Positions 22,370 through 32,010 of a stretch of 64,000 nucleotides of DNA are shown in pieces. Under the pieces are notes generated by a model. It searched no databases. It was not told where the DNA came from and saw only the letters and a list, made by a program, of their open reading frames with translations. Made by a program: the position numbers and the translations under genes. Every line of letters begins with the position of its first letter. Position 1 is the stretch's first letter. Source of the stretch: Inia geoffrensis (lineage: Eukaryota; Chordata; Mammalia; Artiodactyla; Iniidae); NCBI GenBank assembly GCA_036417435.1, contig CM070903.1, forward strand, positions 86,462,001 through 86,526,000, read 5' to 3'.

Positions 22370-22568
22370 GCTTGAAAAAAATAAAACAAGCAAACATACG
22401 TAAATGCACACACAAGTAAAAAGATTAGAAGGAACTATACCAAACAGTTAGCAGTGGTTATCTTTGAACATTGAAATTAGGAGTAGTTTTATTTTCTTCT
22501 TTTTTGCCTGGGTCTACTTTATAATTTTTCTACTTTTAGTAAATATTTGTCTTTTATTAGGAAAAAGA
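22370..22568 (+). mobile_element. Ancient L1 (L1M-type) 3' relic
   Basis: 'gttagcagtggttatctttg', 'gagtagttttattttcttct' and 'ctactttataatttttctac' match the L1M 3' UTR. Confidence 0.65.
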
Positions 22569-22588
22569 GTGTGTGTGTGTGTGTGTGT
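22569..22588. repeat. (GT)n microsatellite
   Basis: Pure GT for about 10 units. Confidence 0.9.
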
Positions 22589-23702
22589 TTTAAAGCTATT
22601 TTGTTTCTCCTAGAGAACTCAAGATTCCTCCCTGCATCCTGCATAGCTGGGTGTCAATTCCTCCCCATCCCTGCAAAAGACTGAAGATTTATCCTCTGAG
22701 AGTAAAACAGAGGGTTTCTGGGCTGGGGAGACCAGGCACATCTAAGGACAGAAGTGCTGTAGTGAGTCAAAAGGTGAAGATGCAGAGACACTCCACACGC
22801 ACACCACACCAGCACACACCCTGCCAGTGCTCTCTCTACACTCAGATCCTGCCACGCTTTCACCCGATAACCAAAATAGGGAAGCATCTTCTCAGACAAC
22901 CCCAAAGGGAAAAATCTAAAGATACTGACCCTAGAGTTTCCCCAGCTAGAAGGCATAGCCACCTTGCCTCCTAGTGAAGCTCTATCTACAAACCCCCAAC
23001 AGCTTAGATATGAGCAGACAGGCAAGACTGACAGACTACTCAGAAAAGCCTCTAACATTAAAATAGTATAAAACTAATGGGTGGAAAAGAGGAATTTGAA
23101 TCAAACAAAGATTATACAATGAGAAGAAAACTAAAAAAAAAAAGCAAAAAACAATACTATCAGATAAAGCATAGCAATTATGAAACAAGGATAGAATTTT
23201 TTTTCATGAACATTCAGAAAACCAAAAAAGAATTAATGGAAATCAAAAATATGAAAAACACAGTAGGGTTGGAAGATAAAACTATCCCAGAAAATAAAGC
23301 AAAAAGACCTAAAGACAAAAGAAATAGAAAATAGGAAAGAAAAGATAGAGGTACAATATCCAAAGAATAGGTGTTCCAGAAAGAACAGATAAAATGGAAG
23401 GTAGGAACTTACAATGAAATAATTTTCATATTTTTCTTAGTAGAGAGAACAGGAGTTTTCAGATTCAAAGGGACTTACTGGGTATGCAGCAAAAAGGATG
23501 AAAACAATCCCACACTAAAGCATATTATAGAAAAATGGAATACCATTGGGATGAAGAAAGATCTTACAAGATTCTAAAGAGAAAGAAAAAACAGGTCACA
23601 ATATAAGATCTTCAGATTTCTAGATAGCAACACTGGAAACTAGAAAGCAATGGAGTAAAGCCCTCAAAATTCTAAAGGAAAATGATTATTAATGTGGAAT
23701 TC

Positions 23703-23803
23703 TATATCTAACCAAATTTTATATCTAACCAATTTTATATCTAACCAGTGCCCAATTTTTATATCTAACCAAATTTTATATCTAACCAATTTTATATCTA
23801 ACC
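23703..23803. repeat. Minisatellite, 6 x 'tatatctaacc' in a doubled 57-bp unit
   Basis: The core 'tatatctaacc' starts at 23703, 23720, 23736, 23760, 23777 and 23793. The spacings 17-16-24-17-16 show a trimer duplicated as a 57-bp block. It grew from LINE text resembling 'aattctatatctaacc'. Confidence 0.95.
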
Positions 23804-24270
23804 CCTGGCAAGAATCTGTGCAGAGATAAAATTGTTAGAACATGTGATGTCTACACATCTTGAGGGAAGACAAATAACAAAGATTGAATTGATTAAAAGA
23901 AAACAAAACAAAATACATAGAAAATAAAGCAAATGGGAAGGTAAGATAATTATCAGGGAAAACAAAACTTGTACAGGAAAAAAAAAAAGCAATATCATTG
24001 TTTACAAAATGACTCAGCTGTGAATAGTCATTGTAATGTAAACCCTGGTGCTGACCAAACAAAAATTAAAACACAATTAAATTGGGAGGAGAAGGGGATG
24101 TGAAGGGTGGTATGTGAGTGAGTGGAGGGGGGGTAGGGAGAGAGGAAGCTTAACCTCATCTTCTAGGGTGGAAAGTTATTAGTTGGCACCTACAACTGAA
24201 AAAACAGGAAGTTAGCAATTTAAGCATGTTATATGGAAACATGGGGGTAAATATAAAATGCAGCAGCTGA

Positions 24271-24616
24271 GGGCTTCCCTGGTGCCCAGTGGTTGAGAAT
24301 CTGCCTGCCAATGCAGGGGACGCGGGTTCAAGCCTTGGTCCAGGAAGATCCCACATGCTGTGCAGCAGCTAAGCCCAGGCACCACAACTACTGAGCCTGC
24401 GCTCTAGAGCCCGCAAGCCACAACTACTGACCCCACGTGCCACAACTACTGAGCCTGCATGCCACAACTACTGAAGCCTGTGCACCTAGAGCCCATGCTC
24501 CGCAACGAGAAGCCACCGCAATGAGAAGCCCGTGTACTGCAACGAAGAGTAGCCCCCAGTCACCACAACTGGAGAAAGCCCATGCACAGCAATGAAGACC
24601 CAATGCAGCCAAAAAA
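24271..24616 (+). mobile_element. Older CHR-type SINE with four internal repeats
   Basis: Head 'gggcttccctggtgcccagt'. It has four copies of 'cacaactactga', the most in this window. The flanks 'aaaatgcagcagctga' (24255-24270, 24617-24632) are identical. Confidence 0.95.
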
Positions 24617-24839
24617 AAAATGCAGCAGCTGATACATGAAAGTGATTCCCTCTGGGGAGAGGGAAGTGGGGGACCAGGAGGTAGAGAACTATTGCTTTTT
24701 CTTATAAACAATATGAAACTTGTATTCTATAAGCTATGGGCACGTATAACCTTGATACAAGAATAAAACAAAAAAATAAAAATTTAAATGGGAAAGGTGG
24801 AACTGGTTTTACACCTATATATGTTTGGATTATAGCACT

Positions 24840-24985
24840 TCTCTAGATCTGACCATGCTTAACTTCCTTAACCTCTCTAAGCCTATTTATTTCCATCTGT
24901 AAAATCAGGACAGTAGTGGTTGTGAAGATTAAATGAGGTTTAATGTGTAAGGCTCTTTGTCCATATTGGACAATTACCGTCAGCT
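24840..24985 (+). mobile_element. MIR SINE
   Basis: 'taacttccttaacctctcta', 'ccatctgtaaaatcaggaca' and 'gttgtgaagattaaatgagg'. Confidence 0.75.
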
Positions 24986-25646
24986 CCCATGTCAAATGGC
25001 CAAGGATCCCACCTCTCACATGGCCATCATAGGAGTCTAGCAGCCAGAGTCTTTCTGCCCTTAGAGCAGAGTTCTAATTACACCAGTGCCCAATTGTTTC
25101 AAGAGAGACTTTAGATCAACGTTTCTCAGCCAAGGTACAAACCGCTTTCAAAGGAGAAACAAAACACCAAACTCTTGGGGATCCAGCACTGACTTGGATT
25201 ATTTTTATTACAATGTTATTTAAATATTATTATTTGTGTATCTGTAAACTCCTTCTATACATAGAACTTAAGCAACAATAAAGTAAAAATAAATTTAAAT
25301 GAAAACCAAATCACAAAAGCAGTAGAATTCAAATGAACACTAATATAATGTGACACTGGTGACATTTTGCTGAAACCGAATCACAGCTCTTTGAGAGCAC
25401 ATGCTATCACATGTTCTCATGGGTCCTCACGACCAGGCCACTGGGTGCTGGGTGATGACCCAATTTCTCCCTGCTTTTCTGTGAATCCTTCCATAGCTGG
25501 CTGTAACTCTTTAGCCTTTGCATGTTATGTGTCTCTTATGTGATCTTTTCTTGTTAGCTGGACACAGTGAAAGTTCACACAATTTGGCACCAATCCAATC
25601 ATAAACAGAAACTCAGGCTCAAAAATTGAGGAAAACCCTAAATTTA
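24986..25646. other. Unassigned sequence
   Basis: 'gatcaacgtttctcagccaa' at about 25117 may start an old hAT-type relic. Otherwise nothing is recognised. Confidence 0.35.
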
Positions 25647-25659
25647 AAATCATCATGGG

Positions 25660-26023
25660 GCTTCCCTGGTGGCACAGTGGTTAAGAATCCAGCTGCCGAT
25701 GCAGGGGACACGGGTTCGATCCCTGGTCCGGGAAGATCCCACGTGCCGCAGAGCAACTAAACCCATGTGCCACAACTACTGAGCCTGCGCTCTAGAGTCC
25801 TTGAGCCACAACTACTGAAGCCCGCGAGCCACAACTACTGAAGCCCGTGTGCCTAGATCCTGTGCTCCGCAACAAGAGAAGCCATCACAATGAGAAGCCT
25901 GCGCACCACAACGAAGAGTAGCCCCCACTCCCCGCAACTGGAGAAAGCCCGTGCACAGCACCGAAGACCCGATGCAGCCAAAAATAAATAAATAAATTTG
26001 TTTAAATAATAATAAAATAAAAT
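25660..26023 (+). mobile_element. Older CHR-type SINE, first of a same-site pair
   Basis: Head 'ggcttccctggtggcacagt', B box 'gggttcgatccctggtccgg', three 'cacaactactga' copies, and a (taaa)n plus A/T-rich tail. It is flanked by 'aaaatcatcatgg' (25647-25659) and 'aaaataatcatgg' (26024-26036). Confidence 0.93.
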
Positions 26024-26036
26024 AAAATAATCATGG

Positions 26037-26176
26037 AGGGAATTCCCAGGAGGTCCAATGGTTAGGACTCCACCCTCTTACTGCCGAGGGCCTGGGTTCA
26101 ATCCCTGGTCCAGGAACTGGACCCACAGGCCAGAGAGCGGCCACCAGCTATAGGGTGCGGCCAAAAAAAAAAAAAA
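26037..26176 (+). mobile_element. Short CHR-type SINE, second of a same-site pair
   Basis: 'agggaattcccaggaggtcc', 'gttaggactccaccctctta', 'gggttcaatccctggtccag', end 'agctatagggtgcggcc' plus A-tail. It is flanked by the third copy of the same site, 'aaaatcatcaagg' (26177-26189). Confidence 0.9.
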
Positions 26177-26215
26177 AAAATCATCAAGGAAAGCTAGAAA
26201 ATACTTGAAAAACAA

Positions 26216-26364
26216 TTTTTAAATATTTATTTACTTATTTATTTTGTTGCTCCGGGTCTTATTTGCGGTATGCATGTGGGATCTAGTTTCCCGACAAGGG
26301 ATTGAACCCAGGCCCCCTGCATTGGGAGAGAGACTGTTAACCACTCCACCACCAGGGAAGTCCC
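26216..26364 (-). mobile_element. Short CHR-type SINE
   Basis: Minus strand: 'gggacttccctggtggtgga', 'gtctctctcccaatgcaggg', 'gggttcaatcccttgtcggg'. It lies inverted, about 40 bases from the preceding short SINE. Confidence 0.88.
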
Positions 26365-26586
26365 CCAAAAATTCTTGAATGAAACTCCTTGGTGGTTAAT
26401 TAAGGTCTCCTGGGAAGCCTTAACCCAAAGTCAAGGCTAAGGCCTTTGCAGTCAGCAGGCGCCATCCTCCCTGCCCCCACCCCTCCCCTGCAGAGTGCCC
26501 AGTCAAAACTGCTGGTTTCATTATGCTTTTATCACACCCACGGGATATCTATTAAGCCCTCATGAAAATTTCCTTCTTTCTTTTTT

Positions 26587-26789
26587 TTTTGGCGGGAGGG
26601 GTACGTGGGCCTCTCACTGCTGTGGCCTCTCCCGCTGCAGAGCACAGGCTCCGGACGCACAGCCTCAGCGGCCATGGCTCATGGGCCCAGCCGCTCCGCA
26701 GCACGTGGGATCCTCCCAGATCGGGGCACGAACCCGTGTCCGCTGCATTGGAAGGCGGACTCCCAACCACTGCGCCACCAGGGAAGCCC
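26587..26789 (-). mobile_element. Young CHR SINE re-inserted beside an older one
   Basis: Minus strand: 'gggcttccctggtggcgcag' to 'gtgagaggcccacgtacc'. It is flanked by 'ccttctttctttttt' (26572-26586 and 26790-26804), identical. Confidence 0.93.
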
Positions 26790-26835
26790 CCTTCTTTCTT
26801 TTTTAATGTATTTATAACTACATTCATTAAATTTT

Positions 26836-27181
26836 TAAAAAAATAAATTCATTTATTTTTGGCTGCATTGGGTCTTCGTTGCTGTGTGCAGGCTTTCTCT
26901 AGTTGTGACGAGCGGGACCTACTCTTCGTTGCAGTGCACGGGCTTCTCATTGCGGTGGCTTCTCTCGTTGCAGAGCACAGGCTCTAGGCGCGTGGGCTTC
27001 AGTAGTTGTGGCACGCGGGCTCGGTAGTTGTGGCTCGTGGGCTCTAGAGCACAGGCTCAGTAGTTGTGGCGCACGGGCTTAGTTGCTCTGTGGCATGTGG
27101 GATCTTCCATGACTAGGCCTTGAACCCGTGTCCCCTGAATTGTCAGGCGGATTCTTAACCACTGCGCCACCAGGGAAGTCC
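26836..27181 (-). mobile_element. Older CHR-type SINE
   Basis: Minus strand: 'ggacttccctggtggcgcag', three 'cacaactactga'-type repeats, end 'acccaatgcagccaaaaata'. The outer target duplication 'aatttccttctttct' is at 26567-26581 and 27182-27196. It encloses the younger SINE at 26587. Confidence 0.92.
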
Positions 27182-27296
27182 AATTTCCTTCTTTCTATAC
27201 CGAATTGTTCCTCATTCTATTTTACTGATTGTGACGTGTCCTTGGTTTACTTTCTATTTTTTAAAATTTGCTTCCTTTTTCAAAATATACATTACC

Positions 27297-27420
27297 GGGC
27301 TTCTCTGGTGGTGCAGTGGTTGAGAATCCACCTGCCAATATATTGAACCACTGTACTGTATGCCTGAAATGAATATAATATTGTAAATCAATTATATTTC
27401 AATTAAAAAAAAAAAAAAAA
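27297..27420 (+). mobile_element. Chimera: SINE head joined to L1 3' end
   Basis: The first 43 bases are a SINE head ('gggcttctctggtggtgcag' to 'ccacctgccaat'). At about 27340 the text switches to an L1 3' end ('tattgaaccactgtactgta', 'tgaatataatattgtaaatc', 'aattatatttcaatt') and a long A-tail. SINE B box and body are absent. I see no clear target duplication. Confidence 0.8.
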
Positions 27421-28286
27421 AACCACAAACTCAGCCAACTGTCCTTTTGCCGTATAACCTGTTATCCAAGGTTCTGGAGACCTTCCTAGGAAGAGGTGGT
27501 GCTGTCACAAGAAAAAAAGATACAGCATATTCAGACTTCCCCAATCCAGCCTCTGTCCTTACCCCACAACCCAGGACATTAGACAGAAGGATAACCTCAG
27601 ACAGGGCAGGCTGTGTCCTCTGGCCACCCACCTCCAGCCATGTGTGTTCTGTGCCAGAGGCTGGGGTGAAATGTTCTTCACAGTTCAGGACTTCTCTTTT
27701 TTGCAATCATAGCTGTCCATTGAAGTTAGGACAGTTTGGGCAATCATGGCCATTTCAGGGCCTCCAGGTTGCTGCAGTGAATAGACGGAAGGCCCAAAGA
27801 AATTGCCTCTGCTCATACCAAAAAGATCTAGGGCTACAGATTCCGTTGTTCACTAAATACTTATTAGACAACTGCCGTGTGAGCTTCCATGTTTCTGTTA
27901 GGCAATGTGAGGGATATAAAGATGAAGGAGACATCTACCCTGCCCCACACTAGCTAGAGGAGGGATAGATTCAAAAACAAATAACTGCAAAGCAGGGTGA
28001 GAAATGCTAAGACTGATATATAACGCGCTGTGGGAGCAGAGGAAGGAGTATCTCAGCTTACCGGAAGGAAGTGACTTTGAGTTGGTCCTCAGGCTGAGTT
28101 AGAGTTCCTCAGCTTAATAAGGGTGAGTGGGGGAAGGAGTCCAGGCAGAGAATACTGCACGGAGGCATAACAAAGCTCGACGCATGCAGGGAAGAGTAAG
28201 TAGGTCTGAATAGTAGATAAAAATAACCAGAAAAGACATCCTAGGGTAGATGATTAAATTTGGATTTTTCCTATCAGTTTTAATTT

Positions 28287-28287
<1 letters not shown>
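27421..28287. other. Unassigned; ancient repeat at about 27845-28030
   Basis: 'tcactaaatacttattagac' and 'gagggatataaagatgaagg' match the unnamed old repeat type. The 168-codon open frame 27447-27953 runs into it and is not credible as a gene. Confidence 0.4.

Positions 28288-28322
<35 letters not shown>
28288..28322. repeat. (TG)n microsatellite
   Basis: Pure TG, about 17 units, followed by TA-rich text to about 28395. Confidence 0.95.
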
Positions 28323-28326
<4 letters not shown>

Positions 28327-28482
28327 ATGTGATATATATATAAACACATAAAAACATATAACACATATATATAAATATATAACACATATATATGACAATA
28401 TTTGTGTAAATAAAGCATTGTTCTAGATTTGGGGGGTATATAGAGAATTTTTTGCAGTGCTTCTTAATAGAAAGATATACAA

Positions 28483-29098
28483 GGACTTCCCTGGTGGCAC
28501 AGTGGTTAAGAATCTGCCTGCCAATGCAGGGGACATGGGTTCGAGCCCTGGTCTGGGAAGATCTCACATGCCACAGAGCAACTAAGCCCGTGCTGCACAA
28601 CTACTGAGCCTAGAGCCCATGTCCTGCAACAAGAGAAGTCACCGCAATGAGAAGCCCGTGCACCGCAACGAAGAGTATGTCCCGCTCATCACAGTTAGAG
28701 AAAGCCCGCGCACAGCAACAAAGACCCAACGCAGCCAAAAATAAATAAAATAAAATAAATAAATTTATTTAAAAAAAAAAGAATCCGCCTGCCAATGCAG
28801 GGGACACCGGTTCGATCCCTGGTCCGGGAAGATCCCATGTGCTGCAGAGTAACTAAGCCTGTGCGCCACAACCACTGAGCCCGTGCTCTAGAGCCCACGA
28901 GCCACAGCTACCGAGCCTGTGTGCCACAACTACTGAAGCCCGCATGCCTAGAGCCCGTGCTCCAAAACAAGAGAAGCCACCGCAATGAGGAACCTGTGCA
29001 CCGCAACAAGGAGTAGCCCCCACTCACAGCAACTAGAGAGAGCCCGTGGGCAGCAATGAACACCCAACACAGCCAAAAATTAAAAATAAATAAATAAA
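28483..29098 (+). mobile_element. Second tandem dimer of older CHR-type SINEs
   Basis: The first unit is complete at its head ('ggacttccctggtggcacag') and ends 'aaatttatttaaaaaaaaaa'. The second begins at 28781 with 'gaatccgcctgccaatgcag', the same internal position as in the dimer at 10405. The outer flanks 'agaaagatatacaa' (28469-28482) and 'agaaagatacacag' (29099-29112) match at 12 of 14 bases and enclose both units. Confidence 0.9.
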
Positions 29099-29112
29099 AG
29101 AAAGATACACAG

Positions 29113-29627
29113 AGGAAACAATAACTCATAGGAAGTAATTCTATAAGGAACCACAATAGTATCAGCGAAGTATTGCTTATGGTTTTTTGGATAAGCTGCA
29201 TGTCTTTCAAACAATTCCTTCATAGATAACATTTCTATCAAGCAGGATAGAAATGGGCAAAAAACGGTTGATTTCATAATCTTTGCAAATTCTTAAGTCT
29301 GAAGTTGGTTTTCATGCCAACTGGTAAGCATTGAAGAGTTGTAATCAGTAAGCTGGTAGAGTTAATACGTACAAATTTTAGGGCAGGAGTGGAAGGAAGA
29401 GCTGGGAGATCCATGAGGGATCTATTAAATTGTCTAAGATGGAAAAGAAAAAGAAAAAAAAAAAAGAAGACAGAATTGAATTACGTAATAATGGCAGATA
29501 TGCAGGAGTCTACATATATTAAAGAGATAAAATTGATAAGCTTTGTGACTCAGTGAGAAGAAGTAAGAGGAATGAGATTTCTGGCTTGAGTATCTGGGTG
29601 AGATTTAATTCCCTTTACTAGAATATT
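29113..29627. other. Unassigned sequence
   Basis: Purine-rich, no gene recognised. An A-rich stretch lies at 29449-29468. Confidence 0.4.
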
Positions 29628-29640
29628 AAAGAACAGATTG

Positions 29641-29658
29641 AAAAAAAAAAAAAAAAAA
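29641..29658 (+). mobile_element. Poly(A)-only retroinsertion (candidate)
   Basis: About 18-20 A are flanked by identical 13-mers 'aaagaacagattg' (29628-29640 and 29659-29671). This is the outline of a target-primed insertion with nothing but tail. Local slippage or tandem duplication is an alternative. Confidence 0.6.
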
Positions 29659-29789
29659 AAAGAACAGATTGAGAGAGGCAGGTTATGAGATGGGTTCTGA
29701 TAAAACTTGATGTTAGGACATGATGACAGATTAGATGTAATTCATCTTTTTCATACAAGAAGAATAATACTGAGACAGTGATGGGACCA

Positions 29790-30002
29790 TACATCGCTAC
29801 AGCCACATTATGAGGCAATATGGCAGTATCTAATGTTAATATGCACACACCACATAACCCATCAATTCCATTTCTCAGTATCAACCTCACTAGGAAGAAT
29901 GTACAAGGATGTGCACTGAAGCACTGTTTGTAATATAAAAAATTCAAGTTACTTAAACATCCTTTGATAGGGAAATTGTTAAATAAACCACGATAGTATT
30001 TC
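29790..30002 (+). mobile_element. Ancient L1 (L1M-type) relic, left part
   Basis: 'cacataacccatcaattcca', 'tgtacaaggatgtgcactga' and 'gatagggaaattgttaaata' follow L1M order. It resumes after the SINE as 30500-30726. Confidence 0.65.
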
Positions 30003-30130
30003 CAGACTTGCTGAGTAATAAAATCACCTGGGATATTGATTGAAAATAATTTCTCCAACCCCCTTCCCAGTCCTACTGTGGAAATAGAATCTCTTGGGGA
30101 GGACCCTGAATATTTCTGGGTGATTTTTAC
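30003..30130. mobile_element. hAT-type relic
   Basis: 'taataaaatcacctgggata', 'gaatctcttggggaggaccc' and 'gaatatttctgggtgatttt' resemble an old MER-type hAT element. Confidence 0.45.
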
Positions 30131-30194
30131 CATAAGGAAAGTTTACAAAAAGAGTTATGAAAAGTGTTTCCAAAACTATATTTAGAAACAAACA

Positions 30195-30486
30195 GGGCTT
30201 TCCTGGTGGCACAGTGGTTAAGAATCTGCCTGCCAATACAGGGGACACAGGTTCGAGCCCTGGCCCAGAAAGATCTCACATGTCGCGGAGCAACTAAGCC
30301 CGTGCACCACAACTACCGAGCCTGCACTCTAGAGCCCATGCTCCACAGCAAGAGAAGCCACGACAATGAGTAGCCTGCGCACCGCTACGAAGAGTATCAC
30401 CCACTCGCCACAACCAGCAAAAGCCCGCACACAGCAACGAAGACCCAACACAGCCAAATAAATAAATAAATTTATTTTTTAAAAAA
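30195..30486 (+). mobile_element. Older CHR-type SINE
   Basis: Head 'gggctttcctggtggcacag', B box 'ggttcgagccctggccc', one 'cacaactaccga'. It is flanked by 'agaaacaaaca' (30184-30194 and 30487-30497). Confidence 0.93.
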
Positions 30487-30499
30487 AGAAACAAACAAA

Positions 30500-30726
30500 T
30501 GCTAGGCAGGATTTTTAAAAATGAGGGTAGATCTCTGTGAAGAAACTCACAATAAGCTCCAAGGTATATTGAGTGATAAACGTGAGGTGTAGAATGAAAG
30601 CACAGTATGATACCATTATGTAACCACAGACCCACACACAGAACAATATATTTCTAGAAGTAAATATGGGTTTGTGGGCAGTGATTTCAAAGGGAACTTC
30701 TGTAACGCTTGGACTTTTTTATGATC
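30500..30726 (+). mobile_element. Ancient L1 (L1M-type) relic, right part
   Basis: 'gctccaaggtatattgagtg', 'cacagtatgataccattatg' and 'aagtaaatatgggtttgtgg' fit the L1M 3' UTR. Confidence 0.55.
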
Positions 30727-30740
30727 AAAAAGTATTTGTG

Positions 30741-31028
30741 GGGCCTCCCTGGTAGCACAGTGGTTAAGAATCCGCCTGCCAATGCAGGGGACACGGGTTC
30801 GAGCCCTGGTCTGGGAAGATCCCACATGCTGCAGAGCAACTAAGCCCGTGCACCACAACTACTGAAGCCCGCACGCCTAGAGCCCCTGCTCCGCAACAAG
30901 AGAAGCCACCGCAATGAGAAGCCTGCACACCACAAGCAAGAGTAGCCATCCCTTGCTGCAACTAGAGAACGCCCACGCGCAGCAGCGAGGACCCAATACA
31001 GCCAAAAATAAATAAAATAAAGTTTTTA
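30741..31028 (+). mobile_element. Older CHR-type SINE
   Basis: Head 'gggcctccctggtagcacag' to 'acagccaaaaataaataaa'. It is flanked by identical 'aaaaagtatttgtg' (30727-30740 and 31029-31042). Confidence 0.94.
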
Positions 31029-31042
31029 AAAAAGTATTTGTG

Positions 31043-31682
31043 TATTCTGTAATTAGAAGCAAATATTTACTGCTGGTGTGATTGAGGTGATGAAGATAGC
31101 CTATACAAAATATGATTTGTCCTAGACCATATACACCCCGAAACATATCCCGGGTAAATTTTATCTATGTAATAATTCATCAAATATTTGAAATTGTTCT
31201 CTACATACATTGAAGCGGGTTCAGTGCTTTGAGAGGGCAGGGCAAGGGAGGTGGCAAGGATGGAGAAGAAGGGCCCAGAAATTCCCTACTACTTCCATAT
31301 ATCTGCCCAGCTTTCAAGGTTCAAATACTGTCTCAAAGATCCAGTTCACACAACCGGAACTCATCTCTTTGTCCTCTAAACCCCACCCCAGTTCCTTCAT
31401 CTACTTACATGTGCAGGTACAGGTCTCAGCCCTCTTCCCACACTACCTGCACTCCACTCCACTTTGTCTTTCCCCAAACCCGTCAGTGACCTGCATCCAT
31501 AGCTCTCAGTACTCGATGATTGTTGAAGGAAATGCCTCCAGCTCTGCCTCATAGGTCTGAGAATGGTCTTCTACTCTCCACTGTAATTACTGCTCAGTGA
31601 AAGTCACTTAGTCCTCTCTCCCCTCACGTTCTCACCGCATCTCTCCTTCCTCCTCACTGCTGTCTACAATTCTTGTAATAAG
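31043..31682. other. Unassigned; possible L2 relic 31290-31640
   Basis: Pyrimidine-rich text such as 'cagctttcaaggttcaaata' is loosely L2-like. No gene is seen. Confidence 0.35.
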
Positions 31683-31693
31683 AAACATACGAG

Positions 31694-31999
31694 GGGATTC
31701 CCTGGTGGCACAGTGGTTGAGAGTCTGCCTGCTAATGCAGGGGACACGGGTTCGAGCCCTGGTCTGGGAGGATCCCACATTCCGTGGAGCAGCTAGGCCC
31801 TGGAGCCACAACTACTGAGCCTGCGCGTCTGGAGCCTGTGCTCCGCAACAAGAGAGGCCGCGATAGTGAGAGGCCCGCGCACTGCGATGAAGAGTGGTCC
31901 CCGCTTGCCACAACTAGAGAAAGCCCTCGCACAGAAATGAAGACCCAACACAGCCAAAATAAATTAATTAATAAACTCCTACCCCCAACATCTAAAAAA
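31694..31999 (+). mobile_element. CHR-type SINE with 'aaactcctacccccaacatc' tail
   Basis: Same body type and tail as the copy at 3221. It is flanked by 'aaacatacgag' (31683-31693) and 'aaacatatgag' (32000-32010). Confidence 0.93.
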
Positions 32000-32010
32000 A
32001 AACATATGAG

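Larger units (their letters stand above)
22640..24790 (+). mobile_element. Old HAL1/L1-like LINE, SINE-interrupted
   Basis: A long purine-rich plus strand with 'agatagcaacactggaaact', 'agaaagcaatggagtaaagc' and 'ccctcaaaattctaaaggaa', then 'aatgtggaattctatatcta'. This resembles the L1/HAL1 ORF1-to-3' text as I recall it. Open frames are short (68-107 codons) and broken. The SINE at 24271 splits its 3' part, which resumes at 24633 and ends in an A-rich tail near 24780. The left boundary is uncertain. Confidence 0.55.

Noticed and set aside
27447..27953. 168-codon open frame, plus strand
   Set aside because: Its C-terminal third is an old interspersed repeat, there is no recognisable domain, and there are no splice or promoter signals.
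29618..30133. 171-codon open frame, minus strand
   Set aside because: It crosses the poly(A) insertion, an L1M relic and a hAT relic, so its length is accidental.
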